DNA of 59,700 bases from Actinomyces sp. (GTDB taxonomy: Bacteria > Actinomycetota > Actinomycetes > Actinomycetales > Actinomycetaceae). The translations under genes were made by a program, and so were the position numbers. Shown here piece by piece: positions 51,911-59,700 of the stretch (within the stretch, counting starts at the first letter, position 1; each line of letters opens with the position of its first letter). The notes beneath the pieces were generated by a model. That model made no database searches. It was not told where the DNA came from and worked only from the letters and a program-made list of their open reading frames with translations. Where the stretch lies: contig NZ_JAUMUL010000012.1 in assembly GCF_030530635.1 (NCBI RefSeq), positions 1-59,700 on the forward strand. The letters run 5' to 3'.

Positions 51911-53209
51911 TCAGACGGAGGGTGTGTTCGGCGTGAGTCCTACGAGGGACCGGAAGAAGTTGACCAGATCGTCCCACACTGCTCCGGACAGGCCGAGGAA
52001 GGTCTGGCCCGCGGGGGTGGCGGCGAGGGCGACGAACAGGGCGATCAATCCCGCCAGTGCCAGCAGCCCCAGCTGCCAGCCGGAGATGCGGGTGCGGTAC
52101 AGGCGGGACACGCCCTTGGCGTCGATGAGTCGCCCACCAACCTTGAGGCGGGTGAGGAAGGTGGAGGACATGCCGGCGCGTCCCTTGTCGAGGAACTCCA
52201 GCAGGGTGGCGTGTGTGCCCAGGGCGACGATCAATTCGGCGCCCGCCTCATCGGCCATCAGCATGGCGATGTCTTCACTGGTACCGGTGGCGGCGAAAAC
52301 GGTGTGTTCCACGCCGAGGTCCTCGACTCGTTTGAGCCCGGGTGCGCGCCCATCACGGTAAGCGTGAACAATGATCTCGGCGCCCGAGGCCAGGGCCTTG
52401 TCGGACACGGAGTCCATGTCGCCGACGATCATGGCCGGTTTGAGTCCGGCTTCCAGGACCGCGTCCGCACCGCCGTCGACTCCGATGATGACCGGTTTAT
52501 ACTCGCGGATGTAGGGTTTCAGGGCCTGGAGGTCTTCCTTGTAGGAGTAGCCGCGCACCACGATCAACACGTGCCTGCCGCTCATGGAGGTACGGATCTC
52601 CGGAATGCCAACGCCATTGAGTAGCAGGTCGCGTTCGCCACGCATGTACTCCAGGGTGTTGGCGGCGAATGCTTCGAGTTGGACCGCCAGTCCCTGCCTG
52701 GCATCTTCCATGAGCGCATCAATGCTCTGCCGCGTCTGAATGACGCCCTCGGCGAGGATGGCGGAGTCATGGCTGCCTCCCGCACCGGAGGCAGTCTGGG
52801 CGGCCGACCGGTGTCCGTGGCGGTGTCCGCCGCGGCCCTCTACGTGCACCGCGCCAGGATGGTCGGAGTCGGAGTCGAGTTCAATGGTTATGCGCTGTCC
52901 GTCGTGCAAACGCATGATGTCCGGGCCGAGGTCGTCGACCAACGGGATGCCCGCGTCAATGAGGATGCCGGGGCCGAGGTTCGGGTAGCGGCCGGATACG
53001 GAGGGGGCCGCGTTCAGGACGGCCGCCGGCTTGCATTCGACCAGGGCCTCGGCCGCCACCCGGTCAAGATCGACATGGTCGATGACCGCGATTTCACCGG
53101 GCTGGAGTCGCTTAGTGAGTTTCTTGGTGCGCGCGTCCACCCGGACCATGCCGCTGGGGCGGTCCGGTTCTGGCGGGGCCTGCTTGCGGAACGGAAACGG
53201 GAGCCTCAC
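51911..53209 (-). CDS. steA: SteA-like cytokinetic protein
   Basis: A 432-residue protein. An N-terminal domain (VRVDARTKKLTKRLQPGEIAVIDHVDLDRVAAEALV) precedes a thiamin-pyrophosphokinase-like alpha/beta core (PVIIGVDGGADAVLEAGLKPAMIVGDMDSVSDKAL) and a single C-terminal membrane helix (GLLALAGLIALFVALAAT). This matches SteA, which recruits the SteB-RipA peptidoglycan hydrolysis pathway in corynebacteria. A His/Gly-rich insert near residues 125-145 is unusual. The GTG start overlaps the recN stop (GTGA). Confidence 0.9.
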   Translation of the reverse strand: MRLPFPFRKQAPPEPDRPSGMVRVDARTKKLTKRLQPGEIAVIDHVDLDRVAAEALVECKPAAVLNAAPSVSGRYPNLGPGILIDAGIPLVDDLGPDIMRLHDGQRITIELDSDSDHPGAVHVEGRGGHRHGHRSAAQTASGAGGSHDSAILAEGVIQTRQSIDALMEDARQGLAVQLEAFAANTLEYMRGERDLLLNGVGIPEIRTSMSGRHVLIVVRGYSYKEDLQALKPYIREYKPVIIGVDGGADAVLEAGLKPAMIVGDMDSVSDKALASGAEIIVHAYRDGRAPGLKRVEDLGVEHTVFAATGTSEDIAMLMADEAGAELIVALGTHATLLEFLDKGRAGMSSTFLTRLKVGGRLIDAKGVSRLYRTRISGWQLGLLALAGLIALFVALAATPAGQTFLGLSGAVWDDLVNFFRSLVGLTPNTPSV

Positions 53210-55023
53210 GACCGGGATTCTGCCACGTGGGCCTCGTCAATCAGCTCAGCGGCATGCCGAAGGGCCGCTTCGGAGTTCTCATGGCCGGAGAGCATGCGTG
53301 CCAGTTCCCGCACTCGGGCCGGACCGGTGACGGCCGTGACCCGAGTCCGCACGGACGGACGATCTGCACCGGGACGCTGCGGCATCACGGCGGTCTGTAC
53401 GTCGTTGGCCGCCGTCTCCTTCAGCACCACCAGTTGCGTATCCGCCCAAGCCGCCACCTGCGCGAGGTGGGTGACTACCACAACCTGGTAACGACGGGCG
53501 AGCCGTGCCAGGCGGCGACCGATCTCCCCGGCTGCCCGTCCGCCCACACCGGAGTCGATCTCATCGAATACGAAAGTGCGCCGGTGGTGGGCGGACGCGC
53601 CCTCCCGGACGCCGGGCCCCGGAGCTGCGGGCACCGCCTCCGCCAGTACCACCTCGAGGGCCAGCATGATGCGGGACAGTTCGCCGCCGGAGGCTCCCTT
53701 CCCGAGCGGCAGGGCGGGTGCCCCGGGGTGGGAGACGAGCCGCAGGACCACGGTCTCGGCACCGGTGGGTCCCGGTTCCTCGCGCGGTTGGAGCTCCACG
53801 ACCAGGCGCGCTTCCTTCATCTCCAGCCCGGCGAGCTCAGCATTGACCTCCTGTTGCAGGCGCTCGGCAAGAAGCCTCCGAGCGCCTGACAGTTCACCGG
53901 CGACGTCGGCAAGCGTGCTCTCCGCCTCGGCGAACGCCTCGGTCAGGGCCTCGGCGGTGCCGTGGGGGCCTTCGAGCTCATCCAGGCGGGCGGCGGCAGC
54001 CTCTCCCCAGGCGAGCAGGGCGTCGACGTCGTCGAGCCGGGTGGTGGGACCGCCGATCTCCCGGCAGGCCCGGGCGAGTTCCGCACGGCGGTCCTGTACC
54101 CAGGCCAGGCGGGCGGGATCTGCGTCCAGGGATGCGAGATACTCGGCGAATTCACCGGCCAGGTCCGCGGTGACGATGCTGAGCTGATGCAGCCGGTCGG
54201 CCAACGCGTTCAGGGCGGGATCGAGGCCGGCCACTTGGGCCAGGGCCCGGTCGCCGGCGGCGGTAAGGGCCATGACGTCCGGGGCATCTGCGGTGGCCTC
54301 CTCGTCTCCGGCCAGTGCGATGCGAGCCGCGGCGGCGGCACGGCGCAGGTCCTCGGCGTGGTCCAGCCGTTCGGCCTCCCTGGTAAGAGCGGTGTCCTCC
54401 CCCGGCTGTGGGGCGAGCTGGTCCAGCTGCTCCAGCCATCGTCTCAGGTCTTCGGCCTCGACGCGGCGTGACTCGGCGCCGGCGCGCCACTGCTCCAGTG
54501 CCGCGGCCGCCGTGTTCCTGGTCTGGTAGGCCTCCGCGTAGCGGCGACACAGGGCTGCATGACTCGGCCCGCCGAGGCCGTCGAGTGCGGCGCGCTGCGC
54601 CGAGGCCGAACGTAGGCGCAACTGATCCGCCTGCCCGTGTACGGACACGAGGCGGGCTCCGACGTCGGCCAGTACCGCCGAGGGGACGGCGCGGCCGCCC
54701 AGATGTGCCCGGGAGCGTCCGGATGCCGGAACGACGCGCGAGGCGAGTAGCAGATCCTCGTCGAGTTCGGCGCCGGACTCGACGGCACGGCTCGCCGCAT
54801 GCGACGAAGGAGACAGGATGAAGGCTCCCTCTACCAGGGCCCGATCGGCTCCGGCCCGCACGACTGCGGACTCGGCCCGCTGTCCCAGGAGCAGCCCCAG
54901 CGAGGTGAGCACCATGGTCTTGCCGGCGCCGGTCTCTCCGGTCAGGGCGGTCAACCCGGGGCTTAGATTCAAGTCGGCCTCCTCGATCACCCCGAGGTTC
55001 TCAATGTGCAGCGACTCGATCAC
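53206..55023 (-). CDS. recN: DNA repair protein RecN
   Basis: A 605-residue SMC-like ATPase for double-strand-break repair. The N-terminus is IESLHIENLGVIEEADLNL and Walker A is GETGAGKT. A long helical coiled-coil middle (about residues 150-400) leads to the ABC signature GASGGELSRIMLALEVVLAEA, Walker B FVFDEIDSGVGG and the H-loop VVVTHLAQVAAWAD. The start is a GTG at 55023 overlapping the NAD kinase stop (GTGA). No LexA box precedes it, so it seems to be expressed with the operon. Confidence 0.95.
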   Translation of the reverse strand: MIESLHIENLGVIEEADLNLSPGLTALTGETGAGKTMVLTSLGLLLGQRAESAVVRAGADRALVEGAFILSPSSHAASRAVESGAELDEDLLLASRVVPASGRSRAHLGGRAVPSAVLADVGARLVSVHGQADQLRLRSASAQRAALDGLGGPSHAALCRRYAEAYQTRNTAAAALEQWRAGAESRRVEAEDLRRWLEQLDQLAPQPGEDTALTREAERLDHAEDLRRAAAAARIALAGDEEATADAPDVMALTAAGDRALAQVAGLDPALNALADRLHQLSIVTADLAGEFAEYLASLDADPARLAWVQDRRAELARACREIGGPTTRLDDVDALLAWGEAAAARLDELEGPHGTAEALTEAFAEAESTLADVAGELSGARRLLAERLQQEVNAELAGLEMKEARLVVELQPREEPGPTGAETVVLRLVSHPGAPALPLGKGASGGELSRIMLALEVVLAEAVPAAPGPGVREGASAHHRRTFVFDEIDSGVGGRAAGEIGRRLARLARRYQVVVVTHLAQVAAWADTQLVVLKETAANDVQTAVMPQRPGADRPSVRTRVTAVTGPARVRELARMLSGHENSEAALRHAAELIDEAHVAESRS

Positions 55024-56048
55024 CGTATGTCGCCGTCCCGGTCCGTCAAGGCGGCGGACGCCTCGGCGGTGCGCCATCCCTGCACGGGCAGATCGAATTT
55101 ACGTACCAGGCGAGTGGCGAAGGGAGCCTTGTTCAACCGGGCCAGCCGCACCGGCCGCTCGGCGCGGGTGACGCAGATGCGCGAGCCGGTGGGGGCGTCC
55201 AGGCAGCGGCGGCCATCGCACCACACCTCCGCTCCACCGAAGCCGGCATGGTAAATGACCACCTCCAGGCGGGAATCGGGGCCTACAACCAGCGGGCGTG
55301 TGAACAGGGCGTGCGCTGACAGCGGCACGAGCAACAGGGCCTCCACCTCGGGCCAGATTACGGGGCCTCCGCCGGAATAGGCGTAGGCGGTGGAGCCCGT
55401 GGGTGTGGACATGACCAGCCCGTCGCAGCCGAAGGAGGATACCGCCTGACCGTCGACGCCGACGGCCACCTCGACCATGCGGGCACGGTCGCGCTTCTCC
55501 AGTGCGGCCTCATTGAGGGCCCAGTCGCGGGTAACCGCCCCGTCCGGGGCGTGCACCTCCACATCAACGGTCATGCGGGTGTCGACCACATAATGGCCGG
55601 CTACAAGGTCGGCGACGACCTGTTCCACGGCGTCCGGGTCGGCCTCGGCGAGAAAGCCGACATGCCCGGTGTTGATTCCCAGCAGCGGTACGTCCCGATC
55701 GCGGGCGACTTCGCTGGCGCGCAGAATGGTGCCGTCGCCCCCCATGACCAGCACCAGGTCCACGTCGCCCTCGAATCCGGGCTCCACGGGCTCGACGCCG
55801 TGCGCCCGCAACGCTGCCTCCGCGCGGGCCACGGCGGTGGCGGTGGGAGCCGCCTTGCGGTGGGGCGGGACCGGTTTGTCGTTCAGATCGCGCTGGAGAA
55901 GCATGACGCGTCTCAGCTGCGGCCGGCGCAGGGCCAAGGGGTTCTGGACCACCTGCATGCCAGTCGCGTCGGCACCCGCTGCACTCTTCCCCGACGCTTC
56001 CTCGGAGGCGACTTCAGGCGTGGTCGCGGGAATGGTTCCGGTGGTCAT
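55020..56048 (-). CDS. nadK: NAD kinase
   Basis: A 342-residue ATP/polyphosphate-dependent NAD kinase producing NADP. The GGDGT motif lies in LVLVMGGDGTILRASE, followed by GINTGHVGFLAEADPD, the NE/D motif WALNEAALEK and STPTGSTAYAYSGGGPV. A ~70-residue N-terminal extension rich in Ala/Thr precedes the catalytic core. AAGGAGG 6 nt upstream fixes the ATG at 56048, which places the start inside the last 35 nt of tlyA. Confidence 0.95.
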   Translation of the reverse strand: MTTGTIPATTPEVASEEASGKSAAGADATGMQVVQNPLALRRPQLRRVMLLQRDLNDKPVPPHRKAAPTATAVARAEAALRAHGVEPVEPGFEGDVDLVLVMGGDGTILRASEVARDRDVPLLGINTGHVGFLAEADPDAVEQVVADLVAGHYVVDTRMTVDVEVHAPDGAVTRDWALNEAALEKRDRARMVEVAVGVDGQAVSSFGCDGLVMSTPTGSTAYAYSGGGPVIWPEVEALLLVPLSAHALFTRPLVVGPDSRLEVVIYHAGFGGAEVWCDGRRCLDAPTGSRICVTRAERPVRLARLNKAPFATRLVRKFDLPVQGWRTAEASAALTDRDGDIR

Positions 56049-56925
56049 GTCCGCCTCCTTCCGGGAGATGTGTGTTGCGTGTGGAGCTGTCTCCGGCGGG
56101 TCCGGCGGCAACTGCGCATCGAATCTCGTCCTGCAATGCCGGACCGACCAGATCCGTCGGTGAGCCGGCCCGTCCGGCGTGCATGTTCACAAAATACTCG
56201 ACGTTCCCGGCCGGACCGGGCAGCGGCGAGGCGGTGACGGCGTCGATGCCCAGTCCCAGGGCATGGGCGCACTCGCACACGGTTAGCACACTTTCAAGGT
56301 GCAGTGCGGGGTCGCGGACCACGCCCCCGTGGCCAAGGCGTCTCCTGCCGACTTCGAACTGGGGCTTTACCATGAGCAGCAGGTCGGCGTCGGGGGCTGC
56401 CGCCCCGACCAGGGCCGGCAGCACGGTGGTCAGTGAGATGAACGACAGATCGCCAACAACGAGTTCGGGCGCGGGAGTCACCGCCTCGGGCCGGAGTGTG
56501 CGCACATTAGTACGTTCCAGCACACTCACGCGCGGATCGTTGCGCAGAGACCAGGCGAGTTGACCGTAGCCGACGTCGACAGCAACCACGTGAGCAGCGC
56601 CTCGGCGCAGCAGCACGTCTGTGAAGCCGCCGGTAGAGGCGCCGGCATCCAGGCAGCGCCGGCCGGTGACGCGCGGGCACAGGCCGCGCTCCTGAAGTGC
56701 CTCAAGCGCACCCGCCAACTTATGCGCGCCACGGGAAACGTAGTCGTCGTTCTCCGGGGCGATGACTTCGATCGCCTGTGCCGGATTGACTTGCCGGGCG
56801 GGCTTGGTCACCACCACGCCGTCGAGGGTCACGTGGCCGTCGCCAATGAGCCGCGCGGCGTGGGCACGGGAGCGGGCGAGCCCTCGCCGAACGAGTTCTG
56901 AATCGATGCGGATTAGTCGTGCCAT
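56014..56925 (-). CDS. tlyA: TlyA-family rRNA 2'-O-methyltransferase
   Basis: A 303-residue protein. An N-terminal S4 RNA-binding domain (residues ~1-60, RIDSELVRRGLARSRAHAARLIGDGHVTLDG) is followed by an FtsJ-like Rossmann methyltransferase: CLDAGASTGGFTDVLLRRGA for SAM, VVGDLSFISL and LLMVKPQFEVGRRRLG, with the Lys-Asp-Lys catalytic set. In Mycobacterium TlyA methylates 16S C1409 and 23S C1920 and affects capreomycin susceptibility. The Gly/Arg/His-rich C-terminal tail overlaps nadK. No clear ribosome-binding site. Confidence 0.93.
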   Translation of the reverse strand: MARLIRIDSELVRRGLARSRAHAARLIGDGHVTLDGVVVTKPARQVNPAQAIEVIAPENDDYVSRGAHKLAGALEALQERGLCPRVTGRRCLDAGASTGGFTDVLLRRGAAHVVAVDVGYGQLAWSLRNDPRVSVLERTNVRTLRPEAVTPAPELVVGDLSFISLTTVLPALVGAAAPDADLLLMVKPQFEVGRRRLGHGGVVRDPALHLESVLTVCECAHALGLGIDAVTASPLPGPAGNVEYFVNMHAGRAGSPTDLVGPALQDEIRCAVAAGPAGDSSTRNTHLPEGGGHDHRNHSRDHA

Positions 56926-56948
56926 GGGGTCGGGGTTCGGGTCCGGGA

Positions 56949-57125
56949 TCAGTTCTCGGTCTGACGCAAATCGGATGACAGCCTCTCACGTATGGCTGCG
57001 AGTTGAGCGGCGCGTTCCTCCAGTGGCAGTTCAGCGACGGCCTCAAGCCGTGCCGCCAACTCCGGCACGGCGTCACGGGCGGCCCCGGGCGGGGAGGGCG
57101 GAACCGGGCGAGGTGCGGCGTTCAT
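56949..57125 (-). CDS. Conserved small protein (58 aa) of the tlyA operon
   Basis: A 58-residue ORF, MNAAPRPVPPSPPG ... AIRERLSSDLRQTEN, in the 225-nt gap between the HAD gene and tlyA. A Pro-rich start is followed by an amphipathic helical segment (ELAARLEAVAELPLEERAAQLAAIRERL). TGGAGC 8 nt upstream serves as ribosome-binding site. The size and location equal Rv1693 of M. tuberculosis. Coding is supported by position, third-position GC and helix pattern; function unknown. Confidence 0.75.
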   Translation of the reverse strand: MNAAPRPVPPSPPGAARDAVPELAARLEAVAELPLEERAAQLAAIRERLSSDLRQTEN

Positions 57126-57150
57126 CCGTGTGCTCCAGGCGTCGTCACGT

Positions 57151-58239
57151 TCAAGAGGACACTTCGAGTTCCGGCACGTTCAGTACCTCCGTGCGGCCGC
57201 CGTGGGCATCGGCATACTCCCATAGCGCGCAGGCGAGTGCGCGATACGCGTCCAGGCTGACCGCAACCGTCGCGGCATCGTCGAGCAGTCCGGCGCTCCG
57301 GCTCTCCAGGCCTGCTCCGGTCGCCCGCCAACACTCGTCACCGACCTGCCACCAGACCTCACCATCATTGATGATGCGCGCGGGCACGGGGTGGGGCTGC
57401 AGCAGGCCGCGCAGGTCCGTGTGCAAGAAAGTCGGCCGTTCCTCGGGCGAGGCCAGCAGCACATCGCGGGCGGTGCTGACGCCGGTGAGCACGTGCAGGC
57501 CGGGGATGCCCGCGGCCCGCGCCCCAACGTGGTCGGTATTGAGCCGGTCGCCGACGGCGAGCGGCCTGGTGCCTCCTACACGACGCAACGCACGCCGGTA
57601 GATGCCCGGATGAGGTTTGCCCCCGGCCAAGGGCCTGCGTCCCGAGGCGTTGGCGACCGCGGCCACCAGGCTCCCGTTCCCGAGGGCGAAGCCACGCTCG
57701 GTGGGCAGCGTTGCGTCCAGGTTGGTAGCGACGTGTAGGGCACCGTCGGTGATCGCGTACAGTCCTTCAGACATCATCGCCCAGTCGACCGCGGGGTCCC
57801 AGCCCTGTACGACGGCGGCCGGCCTGTCCTGCGCCGAGGCGACGACGGTGAATCCCTCTGCGGTGAGCGCTTGCCGAAGGCCCTCACCGCCGATGACGAA
57901 CACGGGAGCGCCGTCGGACAGATGCTCGTGAAGCAGGGCCGCGGCGTCCATGGCGGCGGAGAAGACCTCCTCCTCTGAAGCCACAATGTCGTTGCGGGAG
58001 AGCTTGTCGACCACGGCCTGCGGGGCGCGCGACGCATTGTTTGTCACGAAGACCAGACGCATCCCGCACTCGCGCGCCCCGTTGGCACCCGCAGCGGCGT
58101 ACGGAACGCGCGCGTCCCCGGCGAAACACACGCCGTCAAGATCCAGCAGAGCGACGTCGTAGACCGCGGCCAGGGGCTCACCGCAGCCGTTTAGGAAGCC
58201 GGACGTGCTCCCGGTGCTGTTCTTGATCAAATTATCCAC
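57151..58239 (-). CDS. HAD-IIA family sugar phosphatase-like protein
   Basis: A 362-residue HAD hydrolase of the NagD/GlpQ-like IIA group. Motif I DLDGVCFAGDARVPYA is near residue 28 and has a Cys/Phe where NagD has a Tyr. VFVTNNASRAPQ is motif II, and PLAVGDRLNTDHVGARAAGIPGL is motif III/IV. A C-terminal extension of ~90 residues is typical of the actinobacterial Rv1692-like subgroup, which dephosphorylates glycerol 3-phosphate in mycobacteria. The GTG at 58239 follows AGGAGC and overlaps the TPR gene stop by 8 nt. Confidence 0.87.
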   Translation of the reverse strand: MDNLIKNSTGSTSGFLNGCGEPLAAVYDVALLDLDGVCFAGDARVPYAAAGANGARECGMRLVFVTNNASRAPQAVVDKLSRNDIVASEEEVFSAAMDAAALLHEHLSDGAPVFVIGGEGLRQALTAEGFTVVASAQDRPAAVVQGWDPAVDWAMMSEGLYAITDGALHVATNLDATLPTERGFALGNGSLVAAVANASGRRPLAGGKPHPGIYRRALRRVGGTRPLAVGDRLNTDHVGARAAGIPGLHVLTGVSTARDVLLASPEERPTFLHTDLRGLLQPHPVPARIINDGEVWWQVGDECWRATGAGLESRSAGLLDDAATVAVSLDAYRALACALWEYADAHGGRTEVLNVPELEVSS

Positions 58240-59404
58240 GATGCTCCTCAGCCTCTCCCTCCGCCGCTGCTGCGACGTCGTCGTCAGCGACGACTGCATC
58301 GGGCCGTCCGACCGGTCCGTCGTCCTCCGGCGCCCCGGCTGCGTCAAGCGACCCATCGGCGGACGCCACCTCATCGTTACCGGAAGCCCGCAGCCCTTGA
58401 TTCATGTCCGGGTGTGGCACTCCCTCAGATTGTTCGTAGTCATCCTCAATGTCGTAGACCTCGACCTCATCAATGTGATCCTGCTCCTCGACCATCCCGA
58501 TGCGTCGGCGAACACTGGCGGCCTCTTCGTTCCGCCCGAGCTCTTCCAGACGGTCCGCGCGCACGGAGTGGAGTCGGCGGAGTGTCTCGCGGTCACCGCG
58601 GAACATCATGATCGCCTCCTCGATCACCATGAGACCCAATTCGCTCTGCCCCATGTCGTGGCGCACCCCCGAGATCACCATGGCGATCTCCGCCTCTTCA
58701 ATATCGTCGAGCTGGCTTGGATCGGCCTCCTGCGCGACCTTTATTGCCTGGTTGTAGCGTCCTAGGGCGCGCTCGCAATCCGCCTCTATGGCACGGTGCA
58801 GGTCCAGCCCGGACAAACGCCGGGCGGCCCGAATCTCACGCAGGGCTTCGCTGTAATGACCTGACAGGTATGCCGCGATTCCGGCCGACTCGCGTACCAC
58901 CGCAACGCGCCCGGCGTGCGACGCCGCGTACCGGGCATGCTGGTAGGCCAACTCCGGGTCGGAATCGAGCAGCCGTTGCACCATCACCAGATGCCGAGCC
59001 ACATTCTCAGCGTTCGCCCTTCCTAGGGCACGCAGCTCCCGCCGAGCCGATGCCTCCAGGTTATGGGCGGCCACATCCTCCGGCACCGGCGGCTCCGGCA
59101 CCCGTGTCCGCTGAGGAGGCCTGGCCCCCCCTCCGCGGTTACGGCCCCTGCCATCATCGCGTCTGTGTTCCCTGCGGCCGGATCTGTCGCGCTGACGACG
59201 GCCGCGCTCGTCCGGACGGCCACCTCCGAAGCGTCCCCCGCCGTCATCCGCTCCACGGTCCCGACGACCATCTCCGCTCCGTCGGCCGCCGACTGAACGT
59301 GAATAAGAGTCACCGTCATTCCGACGGCCGAAACCATGCCGGTCTCCGCCCTTGCCACGCGGATCCCTGGAACCGGAACGGTCCTCACGCCTGTCGTACG
59401 CCAT
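58232..59404 (-). CDS. TPR-like protein with Arg/Gly/Asp-rich N-terminal tail
   Basis: A 390-residue first gene of the operon (Rv1691-like). Residues 1 to ~95 are low-complexity Arg/Gly/Asp with repeated RRD, GGG and RGR units. Residues ~105-320 are helical repeats (ELAYQHARYAASHAGRVAVVRESAGIAAYLSGHYSEALREIRAARRLSG) consistent with tetratricopeptide folds. The last ~70 are acidic. The basic disordered tail suggests nucleic-acid binding, but nothing proves it. AAGGAAC directly precedes the ATG at 59404. Function unknown. Confidence 0.85.
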   Translation of the reverse strand: MAYDRREDRSGSRDPRGKGGDRHGFGRRNDGDSYSRSVGGRRSGDGRRDRGADDGGGRFGGGRPDERGRRQRDRSGRREHRRDDGRGRNRGGGARPPQRTRVPEPPVPEDVAAHNLEASARRELRALGRANAENVARHLVMVQRLLDSDPELAYQHARYAASHAGRVAVVRESAGIAAYLSGHYSEALREIRAARRLSGLDLHRAIEADCERALGRYNQAIKVAQEADPSQLDDIEEAEIAMVISGVRHDMGQSELGLMVIEEAIMMFRGDRETLRRLHSVRADRLEELGRNEEAASVRRRIGMVEEQDHIDEVEVYDIEDDYEQSEGVPHPDMNQGLRASGNDEVASADGSLDAAGAPEDDGPVGRPDAVVADDDVAAAAEGEAEEHRG

Positions 59405-59700
59405 GTTCCTTCTTTCTCACTCGACGGCCGGCGCAGCCGGCGCCGCATACCCTAAGCCCCACTACTCTACTTCGTGGTGCGGCTTGTAGTGGCTGTGGGC
59501 CGTGATGATAGTTAGAAGACAGTCTAGGAGCGGTAGCCGGCCGGTAGGGGCTTCCTGCTCGCAGTCGGCAGGGTTATCTGTTCGTACCTCCGTGTACCAC
59601 CCCCGGTGCGTCGGCACCGGCGCTCACTACCCCGAAACCGGTAGAAGCTGTCTTTTGTTGTTGGTGTGTGGTTGTGGGTGGGTGTGGGGTGCCGGCAGTG
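59405..59700. other. Upstream region of the TPR-HAD-tlyA operon, to window edge
   Basis: No gene seen in 296 nt. A GCCGGC-GCA-GCCGGC hairpin (59427-59441) lies in the leader, 23-37 nt before the TPR start. TAGAGT and TATCAT elements on the minus strand are possible -10 hexamers with poor -35 partners. The last ~50 nt are strongly G/T-rich on the plus strand. I looked for 5S, 16S and tRNA sequences and found none. Confidence 0.4.

Noticed and set aside
59500..59700. Possible rRNA (5S or 16S leader) at the right edge
   Set aside because: No match to conserved 5S or 16S segments was found on either strand; only a G/T-rich tract and small hairpins.
1..59700. CRISPR arrays, insertion sequences, prophage genes
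   Set aside because: No regularly spaced repeats, transposase or integrase motifs, or terminal inverted repeats were seen, even at the 44.8 kb and 42.6 kb junctions.

Overview
This is a high-GC window (about 70% G+C by eye) from an actinobacterium, most likely Actinomyces or a close relative in the Actinomycetaceae. The evidence is the gene content (SepH, SteA, MctB-like, TlyA, DUF3159/DUF3710/DUF4193/DUF5998 families, a DUF222-HNH 13E12-type protein and an actinobacterial mutasome), frequent GTG starts and 4-nt ATGA/GTGA gene overlaps. Genes are densely packed. There is one tRNA (Leu, GAG), no rRNA, no CRISPR array and no recognisable insertion sequence.

Layout. 1-6.3 kb: an M3 oligopeptidase cut by the window edge, a GNAT-MazG fusion, tRNA-Leu, a hexose-6-phosphate mutarotase, a HAD phosphatase and an AI-2E-type permease. 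6.3-16.6 kb: an SOS mutagenesis region. dnaE2 lies behind a frameshifted DUF222-HNH gene, and imuA'-imuB lies further along, with thymidine kinase and a PAP2 phosphatase between the two halves. A perfect LexA box precedes imuA', and a degenerate one overlaps the start codon of the HNH gene. 16.6-20.8 kb: PEBP-SDR pair, TrmL, an RclA-like flavoprotein and a YbaK deacylase. 20.8-25.6 kb: a porG-porA-porB operon for a CoA-dependent 2-oxoacid (probably pyruvate):ferredoxin oxidoreductase. Its fourth gene encodes a GltD-like flavoprotein carrying C-terminal ferredoxin clusters. The promoter has a CRP/FNR- or Rex-like operator. A gene-poor stretch of about 1.2 kb follows, then acnA.

29.7-36.7 kb: a block syntenic with M. 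tuberculosis Rv2689c-Rv2699c (RNA methyltransferase, KimA-like potassium permease, two RCK proteins ceoB/ceoC, DUF3159, OB-fold, DUF3710, DUF4193), but without dut and the DUF3093 gene. 37-42.6 kb: sepH, an alkaline-phosphatase-superfamily protein, DUF5998 and parC. 42.6-46.5 kb: a genomic scar. It holds a wrecked glucarate dehydratase, an intact garR and a gntP permease missing its 5' half. That permease abuts, head to head, a lipoprotein-like gene that has also lost its 5' end. A secreted orphan protein follows, with a block of distinctly lower G+C across the pair.

46.5-59.4 kb: one long minus-strand operon matching the Mycobacterium Rv1691-Rv1700 order (TPR, HAD phosphatase, 58-aa protein, tlyA, NAD kinase, recN, steA, mctB ... 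NUDIX). A MraY-like transferase, MurJ-like flippase and GT4 glycosyltransferase sit where pyrG would be expected. All family assignments come from reading motifs, length and context; no database search was run.
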